11,512 nt of DNA from Bacteroidota bacterium (GTDB lineage Bacteria; Bacteroidota; Bacteroidia; Chitinophagales; Saprospiraceae), in NCBI GenBank assembly GCA_024277695.1, contig JAJRUR010000224.1, forward strand, positions 1 to 11,512, given 5' to 3'. Positions 1-6,006 of this stretch are shown one piece after another. A program made the translations under genes and the position numbers. The notes under the pieces are model-generated. The model saw nothing but the letters and a program-made list of their open reading frames with translations, did not search any database and was not told the origin of the DNA. Within the stretch, counting starts at the first letter, position 1, and every line of letters begins with the position of its first letter.

Positions 1-185
1 AAATAACGTGTATTAGCTGTAAATCCACCAATCCTAAATGTAATATCGATCGGATAGCTAACACGAAGTATCTGCTTTGGCCGATAGGCTGTTAGGTCGT
101 CATCGTTGAGATCTGCATCACGAACAAAAAACTTTAATCCTGAAAAGGTATCATGGATCAATTCTTGAACTTCATTATCTGTCAT
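1..185 (-). CDS. Unrecognised protein, N-terminal 61 residues only
   Basis: An open frame begins with ATG at 183-185 and runs without a stop off the left edge, so only the first 61 residues are seen. It starts MTDNEVQELIHDTF and is rich in acidic residues up to about residue 31, followed by a more hydrophobic beta-prone part (around ILRVSYPIDITFRIGGF). There is no signal peptide or membrane segment in the visible part. I do not recognise the family. It lies 43 bases downstream of the RluA-family gene on the same strand, with no terminator-like hairpin between, so the two are probably cotranscribed. No Shine-Dalgarno sequence precedes the ATG; the upstream bases are A-rich in the coding sense, as usual in Bacteroidota. 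That this is a real gene is inferred from its position, ATG start and plausible composition. Confidence 0.6.
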   Translation of the reverse strand, partial: MTDNEVQELIHDTFSGLKFFVRDADLNDDDLTAYRPKQILRVSYPIDITFRIGGFTANTRY

Positions 186-228
186 ATTTGTTTTGGTGTT
201 TTTTATTTGATTAGGTCTTAAGAAGAAT

Positions 229-909
229 CTATTGTCGATCAAATAGATCCCATTCTTCTTTCTCCGGCCATGCAGCCTCAATACTGATGGGTTCATTACG
301 CACCGGATGTGTAAAGGATATGAAATGAGCATGGAGACAAATCCGTTCTCCCAGCCGTTTATGCGAACCATACTTAAGGTCTCCGACTATCGGACAGCCC
401 ATATGGGAGAGTTGGACTCTGATTTGATGTTTACGTCCGGTCTCTAAAACGATATTCAACATACTATAATCTCCTATGCATTGCAAAAAAGTATATCTCA
501 ATTGGGCTCTTTGGGCTTCTTTTGCCTCTCGATGGCTTACAAAGCTCTTTTTACCTCTTTTGTTTTGTGCGATATAGTCTTCTAGTGTAGCTTCTAAGGC
601 ATCGGGTCTGCCATGAACTATTGCAGTATATTGTTTTAGTATCGTCCGATTGCGAAATATAGCAGTCATACGACGCAGTGCCTTGCTCGTCTTACAAAGG
701 ATAACCACACCACTAACCGGTCTATCTAAGCGATGAGGTAACCCGATAAAAACATTGCCCGGTTTGTTTTTTTGTTTTTTGATATAAGATTTAGCATAAT
801 CCAGCAGTGACATATCACCGATTTGGTCGGCTTGAACTAGCAGACCGGCTGGCTTATTGACTATGAGTAGATGATTATCCTCGAAGAGGACAAGGGAGTT
901 TAATTTCAT
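229..909 (-). CDS. RluA-family RNA pseudouridine synthase, short form without S4 domain
   Basis: Converts a uridine in rRNA or tRNA to pseudouridine in the cytoplasm. The 226 residues hold only the catalytic domain. The hallmark motif is at residues 59-67, HRLDRPVSG, with the catalytic aspartate D62; most relatives have RLDKxTSG here, so K/T are R/V in this protein. Supporting motifs are NKPAGLLVQ (18-26), YTAIVHGRP (94-102) and the conserved block ETGRKHQIRVQLSHMG (156-171) followed by GDLKYG. There is no N-terminal S4 RNA-binding domain, which fits the short RluA/TruC-like forms common in Bacteroidota rather than RluC or RluD. The start is ATG at 907-909 and the stop is TAG. The target uridine cannot be deduced from sequence. 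A gene of unknown function follows on the same strand. Family assignment is firm; substrate is unknown. Confidence 0.93.
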   Translation of the reverse strand: MKLNSLVLFEDNHLLIVNKPAGLLVQADQIGDMSLLDYAKSYIKKQKNKPGNVFIGLPHRLDRPVSGVVILCKTSKALRRMTAIFRNRTILKQYTAIVHGRPDALEATLEDYIAQNKRGKKSFVSHREAKEAQRAQLRYTFLQCIGDYSMLNIVLETGRKHQIRVQLSHMGCPIVGDLKYGSHKRLGERICLHAHFISFTHPVRNEPISIEAAWPEKEEWDLFDRQ

Positions 910-1017
910 TTAATATATTATTCTTTGCTAATCAATAAATTAGGATATTATTTATATAATATTTATTTTTATATGTTAAATAGTGAATTACATATTACAA
1001 ATAAACATAATGTGTTC

Positions 1018-1025
1018 TATATTTG
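1018..1025 (+). promoter_or_regulatory. Bacteroidota-type -7 box (TATATTTG)
   Basis: Exact match to the TAnnTTTG consensus of Bacteroidota housekeeping promoters. No TTG or TTTG element lies 17-23 bases upstream, so the promoter is only half supported. Transcription would begin near 1030 and meet the terminator at 1064-1092. Confidence 0.35.
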
Positions 1026-1029
1026 CACT

Positions 1030-1092
1030 GTGTGTGTAAGTTTTGGTTAATCCATTATTTCAGGCTCGTGAAACGTCACGAGCTTTTTTTTT
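1030..1092 (+). ncRNA. Candidate very short RNA of about 60 nt
   Basis: A plus-strand -7 box at 1018-1025 and a strong plus-strand terminator at 1064-1092 bracket about 60 bases. No plus-strand gene lies upstream that would need this terminator, since the neighbour on the left (RluA family) is transcribed leftward. The terminator must therefore serve something starting in this gap. The RNA would have an unstructured GU-rich 5' part of about 33 bases and the terminator hairpin as its 3' half, a typical build for a base-pairing small RNA. The 5' end is a guess from the box position. It could also be a relic of a lost gene. Confidence 0.35.
1064..1092 (+). terminator. Intrinsic terminator
   Basis: Perfect 8-bp stem GCTCGTGA/TCACGAGC with an AACG loop (1064-1083), followed directly by nine T (1084-1092). 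It works only in the plus direction because the other flank has no T run. No annotated plus-strand gene precedes it. Confidence 0.8.
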
Positions 1093-1305
1093 GTCCGGCT
1101 GTAAAGTTAATGATTTTAGAGTGACCGATAAGCTACCTACTACGCATGGGTAGTACATAAAAACAAAATCTCAAGCACTTCATCCTTTGCGTCGCAGACT
1201 ATTGCGATCTGAAAATTTTGATCAAATATCACATGATAAATACTTAGCATATAAATATTTCTTTCTGAAATTCAGTTAGATATATATTAGATAATATTTT
1301 AAACC

Positions 1306-1497
1306 TCATGTACTTATGCAAAATACATAACCCTCCACAATATCCCATATCCGCTGACGAAATCCAGTCTTATTGTTAGAATCTTATTCTAGCTCGATGG
1401 TGGTAATATTTTGTCTGAAGCCTACTCTACCCCGCATCAATAGCCTATAAAAATTACGAATACTCTGATCGAGAATAGCAAACAAGATGGGACCTTG
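1306..1497 (-). other. In-frame continuation after the glycosyltransferase stop
   Basis: Directly after the TGA stop (1498-1500) the same frame stays open for 37 codons (1387-1497) to a TAA at 1384-1386, then for another 25 codons to a TGA at 1306-1308. The first piece contains RNFYRLLMRGRVGFRQN and the second TGFRQRIWDIVEG; both look protein-like and both contain GFRQ. There is no good start codon for a separate gene near the beginning. It could be an eroded C-terminal extension, a decayed neighbour, or chance. A 37-codon open stretch is not rare by chance, and relatives of the C-terminal domain usually end about where the TGA stands, so chance is a serious alternative. Confidence 0.2.
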
Positions 1498-3444
1498 TCA
1501 AAACAATCCGCTAAAAAGCGCATCTAACAGTATTTTCATATCCTTAAAAACCGAATAATCTCTGGCATAACTTCTATTCATGCGATGAAGTACCTGCTGA
1601 TGGGCATCCACAGCTTGTCCACGGTCAGTATAAAAGACCGACGGTTTGAGCCAAGGCAGCTTATAACGCTCTTGATCATCCGGTTGGTAGCCTACCCAAG
1701 TCCACATACCTAAAAGCACCAATATGAACAATTTTATATTTAGTCGCTTTGACTTCCATATCAAAAAAAGTCCTAATGGCAATAGGAGGATAAAGCCGGT
1801 ACATACCATTATATCCAATATGCGTTTCAGCCGCCTTTGTAGTGGACGGGTAATATTATTATGCAGCTCCATAGTATAGATGGCACCCCGCTGCTTACTT
1901 GAGTGACTTTCTATCAAAGTATCTGTATTTTCGGAAAGTATTTTGAAGTGGACAGGTTGTTGGATTTGGTCCATAAGATCAATGATAAAATTAAAGTCCA
2001 ATCCCTTACTACAAACGAGCAAATCAGAAACTCCCAAGTCGGCTATCTTTTGATTGACTATAAACTGTTGAGTAGCTGGATCATCATGAGGATGATATTC
2101 CAGCAGGTGAAGTTCATCTGTCTTTATAGACATATCCGCTATTAAATTTTGAGCCCGCTCGATCTCGCTTTTGGTCCCAAAAACGAGATATTTATTGGAT
2201 GGAAGGTGATGGCTGAGCCATCTTCCTTCTGCAATTTTATTCCATATGTTTCTGATCAAAAAACTAGAAAAAAGCACCCATATATAGGATAATAAGATGA
2301 TGGGCCTGGAGCTCCTATATTGTTCAGGCAGTAGAGCATAGATCATCAGAATAATCGCCAAACCGATCGTTGCAGCCAGTAAATGGCGTCCGTATCGAGG
2401 AAATTTATCGTACGCTCCGAAGAGGTATAAAATACCGACCCAAATGGCAGTATATAAGGGAGCATTGAAATAACTAAAGAGTTTGGGGTAGTACTCTATA
2501 TCTTGATACATTAGGCTAGCCCAAGATGCTTTGATCAATAAAATCCCACCAAATATTACGACCGCCTCGAGCAGCAAAGGCAGGGCATGGAGCAATCTTC
2601 TGACAAAAAAAGCCAAAATGGCCGATAATACAATAGCCGTATAGATAAATACCTTCTTAAAAAAGCTCCAATGATGGCTCAAATTCTTTTTTGAAAACAT
2701 CAGCATGGATTTATAGAAATCCAAATAGCGCTTAAGTGACATTGGTTTGGATGATTCTCCTTTATAATGTACAATTTGTGTCTCCGGAAAATAATATACT
2801 TTGTAGCCCGACTTTCTTATGCGATAAGACAAATCAATATCCTCACCATACATAAAGTAATCACTATCCAACCCTCCGATCTCTATTAATATGTTACGAC
2901 GCGTCATAAAAAATGCTCCTGTCAGCACTTCGATTTCAGCACTTTGATCTTCAGCGATATGGCCTTGATAGTAAGCATTGATTTTTGGAGATTTTTCAAA
3001 CCATTTATAGAGTCCTGTCATCTTATAAAATGAAACGGCAGGCGTAGGCAGACCACGTTTTGACTCCGGAAGAAATCGGCCGGATCCATCGATCATTTTT
3101 ACACCCAGCGCACCGATTTCAGGCTGTGCATCCATAAAGTCTATACATTTGCTCAGCGTATCCTCCCTCAGCAGGGTATCGGGATTGAGCAATAAGATAT
3201 ATGCACCACGTGCTATTCGGATACCTTGATTATTGGCCGCAGAAAAGCCTCGGTTCTTTTTATTGCTTATAAGGGTTACTTTGGGGTATCGATCGGCAAC
3301 AAGTTCGGCGGATGCATCACTACTGGCATTGTCTATGACGATTATTTCCAGATCAAAGTCATGAATAGACTTCTTAATGGATCTGAGGAGTTGGTCCAAA
3401 AAATACCTAACGTTATAACTGACTATGATGATCGAAAGCTTCAC
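1498..3444 (-). CDS. Membrane glycosyltransferase: GT2 domain fused to a degenerate sugar-transferase-like half
   Basis: Residues 1-250 are a family 2 glycosyltransferase of the rhamnosyltransferase (WbbL-like) type. They begin LSIIIVSYNV, carry VIDNASSD (36-43), the metal/sugar-nucleotide motif LLLNPDT (84-90) and YGEDIDLSYRIR (199-210). Hydrophobic segments follow at about 263-283, 286-305, 328-345, 354-374 and 381-398. A soluble part (about 418-530) begins YLVFG and may be a Rossmann-like fold. The end resembles polyprenyl-phosphate sugar transferases: LKRILDIMV plus a membrane segment (539-562), WTWVGYQP (581-588, where the family has SLVGPRP) and ARDYSVFKDMKILL (627-640). The conserved catalytic stretch after the membrane segment, usually with KFRSM, is missing, so this half is probably not catalytic. 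The start is GTG at 3442-3444, 9 bases after recR, so the two form an operon. Role inferred: polysaccharide or lipid-linked glycan assembly at the inner membrane. Confidence 0.85.
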   Translation of the reverse strand: MKLSIIIVSYNVRYFLDQLLRSIKKSIHDFDLEIIVIDNASSDASAELVADRYPKVTLISNKKNRGFSAANNQGIRIARGAYILLLNPDTLLREDTLSKCIDFMDAQPEIGALGVKMIDGSGRFLPESKRGLPTPAVSFYKMTGLYKWFEKSPKINAYYQGHIAEDQSAEIEVLTGAFFMTRRNILIEIGGLDSDYFMYGEDIDLSYRIRKSGYKVYYFPETQIVHYKGESSKPMSLKRYLDFYKSMLMFSKKNLSHHWSFFKKVFIYTAIVLSAILAFFVRRLLHALPLLLEAVVIFGGILLIKASWASLMYQDIEYYPKLFSYFNAPLYTAIWVGILYLFGAYDKFPRYGRHLLAATIGLAIILMIYALLPEQYRSSRPIILLSYIWVLFSSFLIRNIWNKIAEGRWLSHHLPSNKYLVFGTKSEIERAQNLIADMSIKTDELHLLEYHPHDDPATQQFIVNQKIADLGVSDLLVCSKGLDFNFIIDLMDQIQQPVHFKILSENTDTLIESHSSKQRGAIYTMELHNNITRPLQRRLKRILDIMVCTGFILLLPLGLFLIWKSKRLNIKLFILVLLGMWTWVGYQPDDQERYKLPWLKPSVFYTDRGQAVDAHQQVLHRMNRSYARDYSVFKDMKILLDALFSGLF

Positions 3445-3453
3445 TAGCTGAGA

Positions 3454-4065
3454 TTAAGTCACTTCGTAGGGCAAACGAGCAATGATGGAGTGCCCAAGAG
3501 TAAGTTCGTCAGCATATTGGAGTTCACCACCATAACTCACACCGCGTGCTAGAGCAGACACGGTGACGTCATATGCTTTGAGTTTTTTATGGATATAAAA
3601 GTTCGTTGTTTCGCCATCCATCGTTGGGCTGAGCGCCAATATAACCTCACTGATTTGTGCGCGCTCTACTCGATCAAATAGTCGATCGAGTCCGAGATCG
3701 TCCGGACCTATACCATCGAGAGGGGAAATTACCCCTCCTAGTACGTGATACTGGCCTTGGTATCTATTAGTATCTTCGATGGCGAGTACATCTCGAAAAG
3801 ATTCTACGACGCATACCATTTTGGATGATCTTCGCGGATCCGTACAGATACTACACAGTCGATCATCACTCAGGTTGTTACATTGCTCACAACGACGGAT
3901 GTTTTCTACCAAAGCTGTTAGACTAGAGACCAGCTCTCGGGTATATTCTTTGTCTGTCTTAATCAGGTATAGCGCTAGTCTCAGTGCTGATTTCTTTCCT
4001 ATCGTGGGAAGAGCAGACAAAGACTCTACTGCCTGAGACAATAGTTTTGAAGGTAATTCTGACAT
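3454..4065 (-). CDS. recR: Recombination mediator RecR
   Basis: RecR works with RecO (and RecF) to load RecA on single-stranded gaps during recombinational repair. The 203 residues match the usual length. In order: a helix-hairpin-helix near LPTIGKKSALRLALYL (19-34), a C4 zinc finger with C59, C62, C71 and C74, and a Toprim domain starting at VCVVESFRDVLAIE (84-97; E88 is the conserved acidic residue). Then come YHVLGGVISPLDGIGPDDL (106-124) and the conserved C-terminal ALARGVSYGGELQYADELTLGHSI region. The start is ATG at 4063-4065 and the stop is TAA. It diverges from the E2 gene across 80 bases and is followed after 9 bases by the fused glycosyltransferase, probably in one message. No exact minus-strand TAnnTTTG box was found in the short upstream gap; TAAATTTA at 4093-4100 is one base off. 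Confidence 0.97.
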   Translation of the reverse strand: MSELPSKLLSQAVESLSALPTIGKKSALRLALYLIKTDKEYTRELVSSLTALVENIRRCEQCNNLSDDRLCSICTDPRRSSKMVCVVESFRDVLAIEDTNRYQGQYHVLGGVISPLDGIGPDDLGLDRLFDRVERAQISEVILALSPTMDGETTNFYIHKKLKAYDVTVSALARGVSYGGELQYADELTLGHSIIARLPYEVT

Positions 4066-4078
4066 AAATACTTCTGCT

Positions 4079-4113
4079 TTTGCATTAAAGTGTAAATTTA
4101 CCTTTTAAATTTG
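4079..4113 (+). promoter_or_regulatory. Promoter of the E2 gene
   Basis: TTTG at 4079-4082 and TAAATTTG at 4106-4113 match the Bacteroidota -33 and -7 elements, separated by 23 bases, at the long end of the accepted spacing. The predicted start near 4120 gives a leader of roughly 25 bases before the ATG at 4146. Confidence 0.5.
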
Positions 4114-4145
4114 TCTTTTTTTAATGTATAAAGTAAGAAAATACT

Positions 4146-5357
4146 ATGGCCGAAATAATCAGAATGCCAAGACTCTCGGATACGATGGAAGAAGGAGTTA
4201 TCGTTTCGTGGCTCAAAAAAGAAGGTGACAAGGTAGTACCCGGTGATATTCTAGCAGAAGTGGAGACCGATAAAGCGACAATGGAGTTGGAAAGTTTTTA
4301 TGAAGGCATCTTACTGCATATCGGGATAAAAGAAGGTGCTGTACCTGTAGATGATGTCATTGCTGTGATCGGTGAAGAGGGCGAAGATTATAAAAAAGTC
4401 TTGGCTGAAGCCAATGCAGGGGAAGTTGAAAAGACTGAAAAAGCGGATGTTCCGGTAGTGTCGCAAAGCATTGAAGCGACTAAACACGATGATCAAAATC
4501 TACAAAACAAACCACTCAGCGGACGCATCAAAGCATCTCCATTAGCCAAACGTATGGCCAAAGACGCGGGAATAGATCTAGCCCAAATCCAAGGTTCCGG
4601 TGATGGTGGTCGGATCATCAAAGCCGATATACAGAACTTTCGACCGAGCCCGGTACTTTCCAATACACATACATCACAAGGCTATACAGATATCCCTATC
4701 TCTCAGATGCGTAAAACTATCGCTAAGCGACTTGGTGAAAGCAAGTTTACCAGTCCTCATTTTTATCTGACTATGGCCGTCGAGATGGATCGATGTTGGG
4801 ATGCTCGTAAGAGTATCAATAAGAATATGGATATCAAGATTTCCTTTAATGATATAATCGTAAAAGCCTCTGCCTTAGCACTCAAAAAACATCCTATGGT
4901 CAATTCTTCTTGGCTCGAAGATAAAATCAGAATACACAAAGATGTACACATCGGTGTAGCCGTAGCCGTCGATGACGGATTATTAGTACCGGTTATCCGG
5001 CACGCAGACCAAAAGTCTCTGGTAGATATTCATCATGAGGTACGCGATAGAGCTGCTCGGGCACGTGAGAAAAAACTTGGAATCGATGAAATGCAAGGAA
5101 ATACTTTTACAATTTCTAACTTGGGAATGTTTGGGATCGAAGAGTTTACCGCTATCATCAATCGACCGGATGCTTGTATTTTGGCCGTAGGGGGAATTAT
5201 GGACAAGGCTGTGGTCAAAGACGGTCAGATCACAGTAGCCAAAATGATGAACCTGACACTCTCTTGTGATCATCGGATCGTGGATGGTGTCACCGGATCG
5301 AAGTTTCTGCTTACCTTAAAACAGTATCTGGAAGAGCCCTTGAGTATGTTGGCCTAA
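4146..5357 (+). CDS. 2-oxo acid dehydrogenase E2, probably pyruvate dehydrogenase dihydrolipoamide acetyltransferase
   Basis: E2 core of a 2-oxo acid dehydrogenase complex; it transfers the acyl group from lipoyl-lysine to CoA in the cytoplasm. Residues 1-77 form one lipoyl domain with the lipoylated lysine in ETDKATMEL (K43). A charged linker is followed by the peripheral subunit-binding domain at about 127-163 (KASPLAKRMAKDAGI ... GSGDGGRIIKADI), which docks E1 or E3. The catalytic domain runs from about 180 to the end, with SNLGMFGIEEFTAIIN and the active-site DHRIVDG (375-381; H376 and D380). The N-terminal EIIRMPRLSDTMEEG and the EFTAIIN block favour the pyruvate enzyme over 2-oxoglutarate or branched-chain enzymes. 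With 403 residues and one lipoyl domain it is shorter than two-lipoyl relatives. No E1 or E3 gene is adjacent. Starts at ATG 4146, ends TAA, and converges on ssrA. Confidence 0.92.
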   Translation: MAEIIRMPRLSDTMEEGVIVSWLKKEGDKVVPGDILAEVETDKATMELESFYEGILLHIGIKEGAVPVDDVIAVIGEEGEDYKKVLAEANAGEVEKTEKADVPVVSQSIEATKHDDQNLQNKPLSGRIKASPLAKRMAKDAGIDLAQIQGSGDGGRIIKADIQNFRPSPVLSNTHTSQGYTDIPISQMRKTIAKRLGESKFTSPHFYLTMAVEMDRCWDARKSINKNMDIKISFNDIIVKASALALKKHPMVNSSWLEDKIRIHKDVHIGVAVAVDDGLLVPVIRHADQKSLVDIHHEVRDRAARAREKKLGIDEMQGNTFTISNLGMFGIEEFTAIINRPDACILAVGGIMDKAVVKDGQITVAKMMNLTLSCDHRIVDGVTGSKFLLTLKQYLEEPLSMLA

Positions 5358-5469
5358 TCTACGCAACTTTGCGCATCGAGGAGTGCTAAATAACCTACGA
5401 GGTATAGGATCCTCCCGTTCAGCATAAGAAAAACCGGCAGCACGCACCATAGCTTGATCGGTGGTTGGC

Positions 5470-5505
5470 AAAAAAAAGCACAATACCCTTTGAGATATCG
5501 CGCTT
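5470..5505 (-). terminator. Intrinsic terminator of ssrA
   Basis: In the minus-strand sense AAGCGCGATA pairs with TATTGTGCTT as a 10-bp stem containing two G-U pairs (5496-5505 with 5476-5485) around a 10-base loop, then a run of eight T (5470-5477). The G-U pairs form only in minus-strand RNA, which supports the direction. It lies 18 bases past the tmRNA 3' end. The E2 gene arriving from the left shows no terminator of its own. Confidence 0.8.
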
Positions 5506-5523
5506 ATGTATTTGTAATTTAAG

Positions 5524-5895
5524 TGGAACCGCCGGGAATCGAACCCGGGTCCAGAGAATATACAACATAGCCTTCTACATGCTTAGTCTTTGATTGAGGT
5601 TTTCGAGTCTGTCATGGTACAAAGACCACCATGTGCAGACCTTAGTTTCTAAAATCTCGCCTTGTGATCGAAACGGTTCACTTGGCCAAGCCCGAGTTTT
5701 GTTGATATGCGGCTCGGATCTGTATCGGACGTCAATCCGGCGGCATAAAGGCTTACTAATTCCTAGAATTAGGCAGCCAAGGCAAAACGTGTATTGCCAT
5801 GTAAAGTGTTTAATGATCATTTGTTGCGGGGTAAACCATCATTCCCCGACATGCTTACTACATCATATCCATTCCTGTCGATGCCTTTCGGTCCC
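5524..5895 (-). ncRNA. ssrA: Transfer-messenger RNA (tmRNA)
   Basis: Rescues stalled ribosomes by acting first as alanyl-tRNA and then as a short message. The 5' end GGGACCG (5895-5889) pairs over 7 bp, with one G-U, with CGGTTCC (5531-5525), followed by discriminator A at 5524. The CCA end is not encoded and must be added after transcription. The T arm CCGGG-TTCGATT-CCCGG directly precedes the acceptor strand. The 5' D-like region reads AAAGGCATCGACAGG. A GGGG/CCCC helix at about 5828-5848 fits the first pseudoknot, and the tag frame follows. The length of 372 nt is normal for a one-piece tmRNA. Open frames on both strands here are shadows and were not annotated. A promoter-like box lies upstream and a terminator downstream. 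Confidence 0.96.
5769..5798 (-). other. tmRNA tag reading frame, GNTRFALAA
   Basis: Resume codon GGC at 5796-5798 is preceded by TACAT, with A at the -4 position as in known tmRNAs. The frame reads G-N-T-R-F-A-L-A-A and ends at TAA (5769-5771). With the alanine carried by tmRNA itself, the tag added to stalled proteins would be A-GNTRFALAA. The final ALAA is the usual ClpXP degradation signal. Confidence 0.88.
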
Positions 5896-5938
5896 ATAAT
5901 TTCAAAGAACTGCCAGTCATTCCTGACAAAAAGAGTAA

Positions 5939-5946
5939 CAAAGATA
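5939..5946 (-). promoter_or_regulatory. -7 box upstream of ssrA (TATCTTTG)
   Basis: Exact TAnnTTTG match on the minus strand. Transcription would start near 5932, leaving a leader of roughly 37 bases that RNase P would remove to give the mature 5' end at 5895. No -33 TTTG is seen at the usual distance. A weaker box ending at 5903 (GTTCTTTG) would start right at the mature end. Confidence 0.45.
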
Positions 5947-6006
5947 GTATATGTTTAGTTCCGCATCTTATTTTCGCCTATCTAAGCAAAAACATATCTA
6001 TCTATT

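Larger units (their letters stand above)
910..1497. other. 588-bp AT-rich intergenic region
   Basis: No convincing protein gene is seen. From left to right it holds a very AT-rich stretch (about 910-1010) that must carry the promoter of the RluA-family gene, although no exact TAnnTTTG box is present on the minus strand. A plus-strand box TATATTTG follows at 1018-1025, then a plus-strand intrinsic terminator at 1064-1092. Beyond that is about 400 bases without clear signals, apart from a small inverted repeat TCGCA/TGCGA at 1192-1207. The part next to the glycosyltransferase (1306-1497) reads on in frame after that gene's TGA and is listed separately. Confidence 0.6.

Noticed and set aside
1192..1207. 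Small inverted repeat TCGCA/TGCGA as a possible terminator for the glycosyltransferase
   Set aside because: The stem is only 5 bp and no T run follows on the minus strand.
5316..5450. A 45-codon minus-strand frame starting MVRAAGFSYAER between the E2 gene and ssrA
   Set aside because: It overlaps the 3' end of the E2 gene by 42 bases, lies just beyond the ssrA terminator, and has no promoter box; probably chance.
5521..5560. A T-arm and acceptor sequence resembling a tRNA 3' end
   Set aside because: No anticodon arm follows at tRNA distance; the acceptor partner is 365 bases away and a tag frame lies between, so it is the tmRNA 3' end.
5575..5899. Open frames of 81 and 101 codons on opposite strands
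   Set aside because: They lie within the tmRNA gene, whose acceptor stem, T arm and tag frame are all readable; the frames have no protein likeness.
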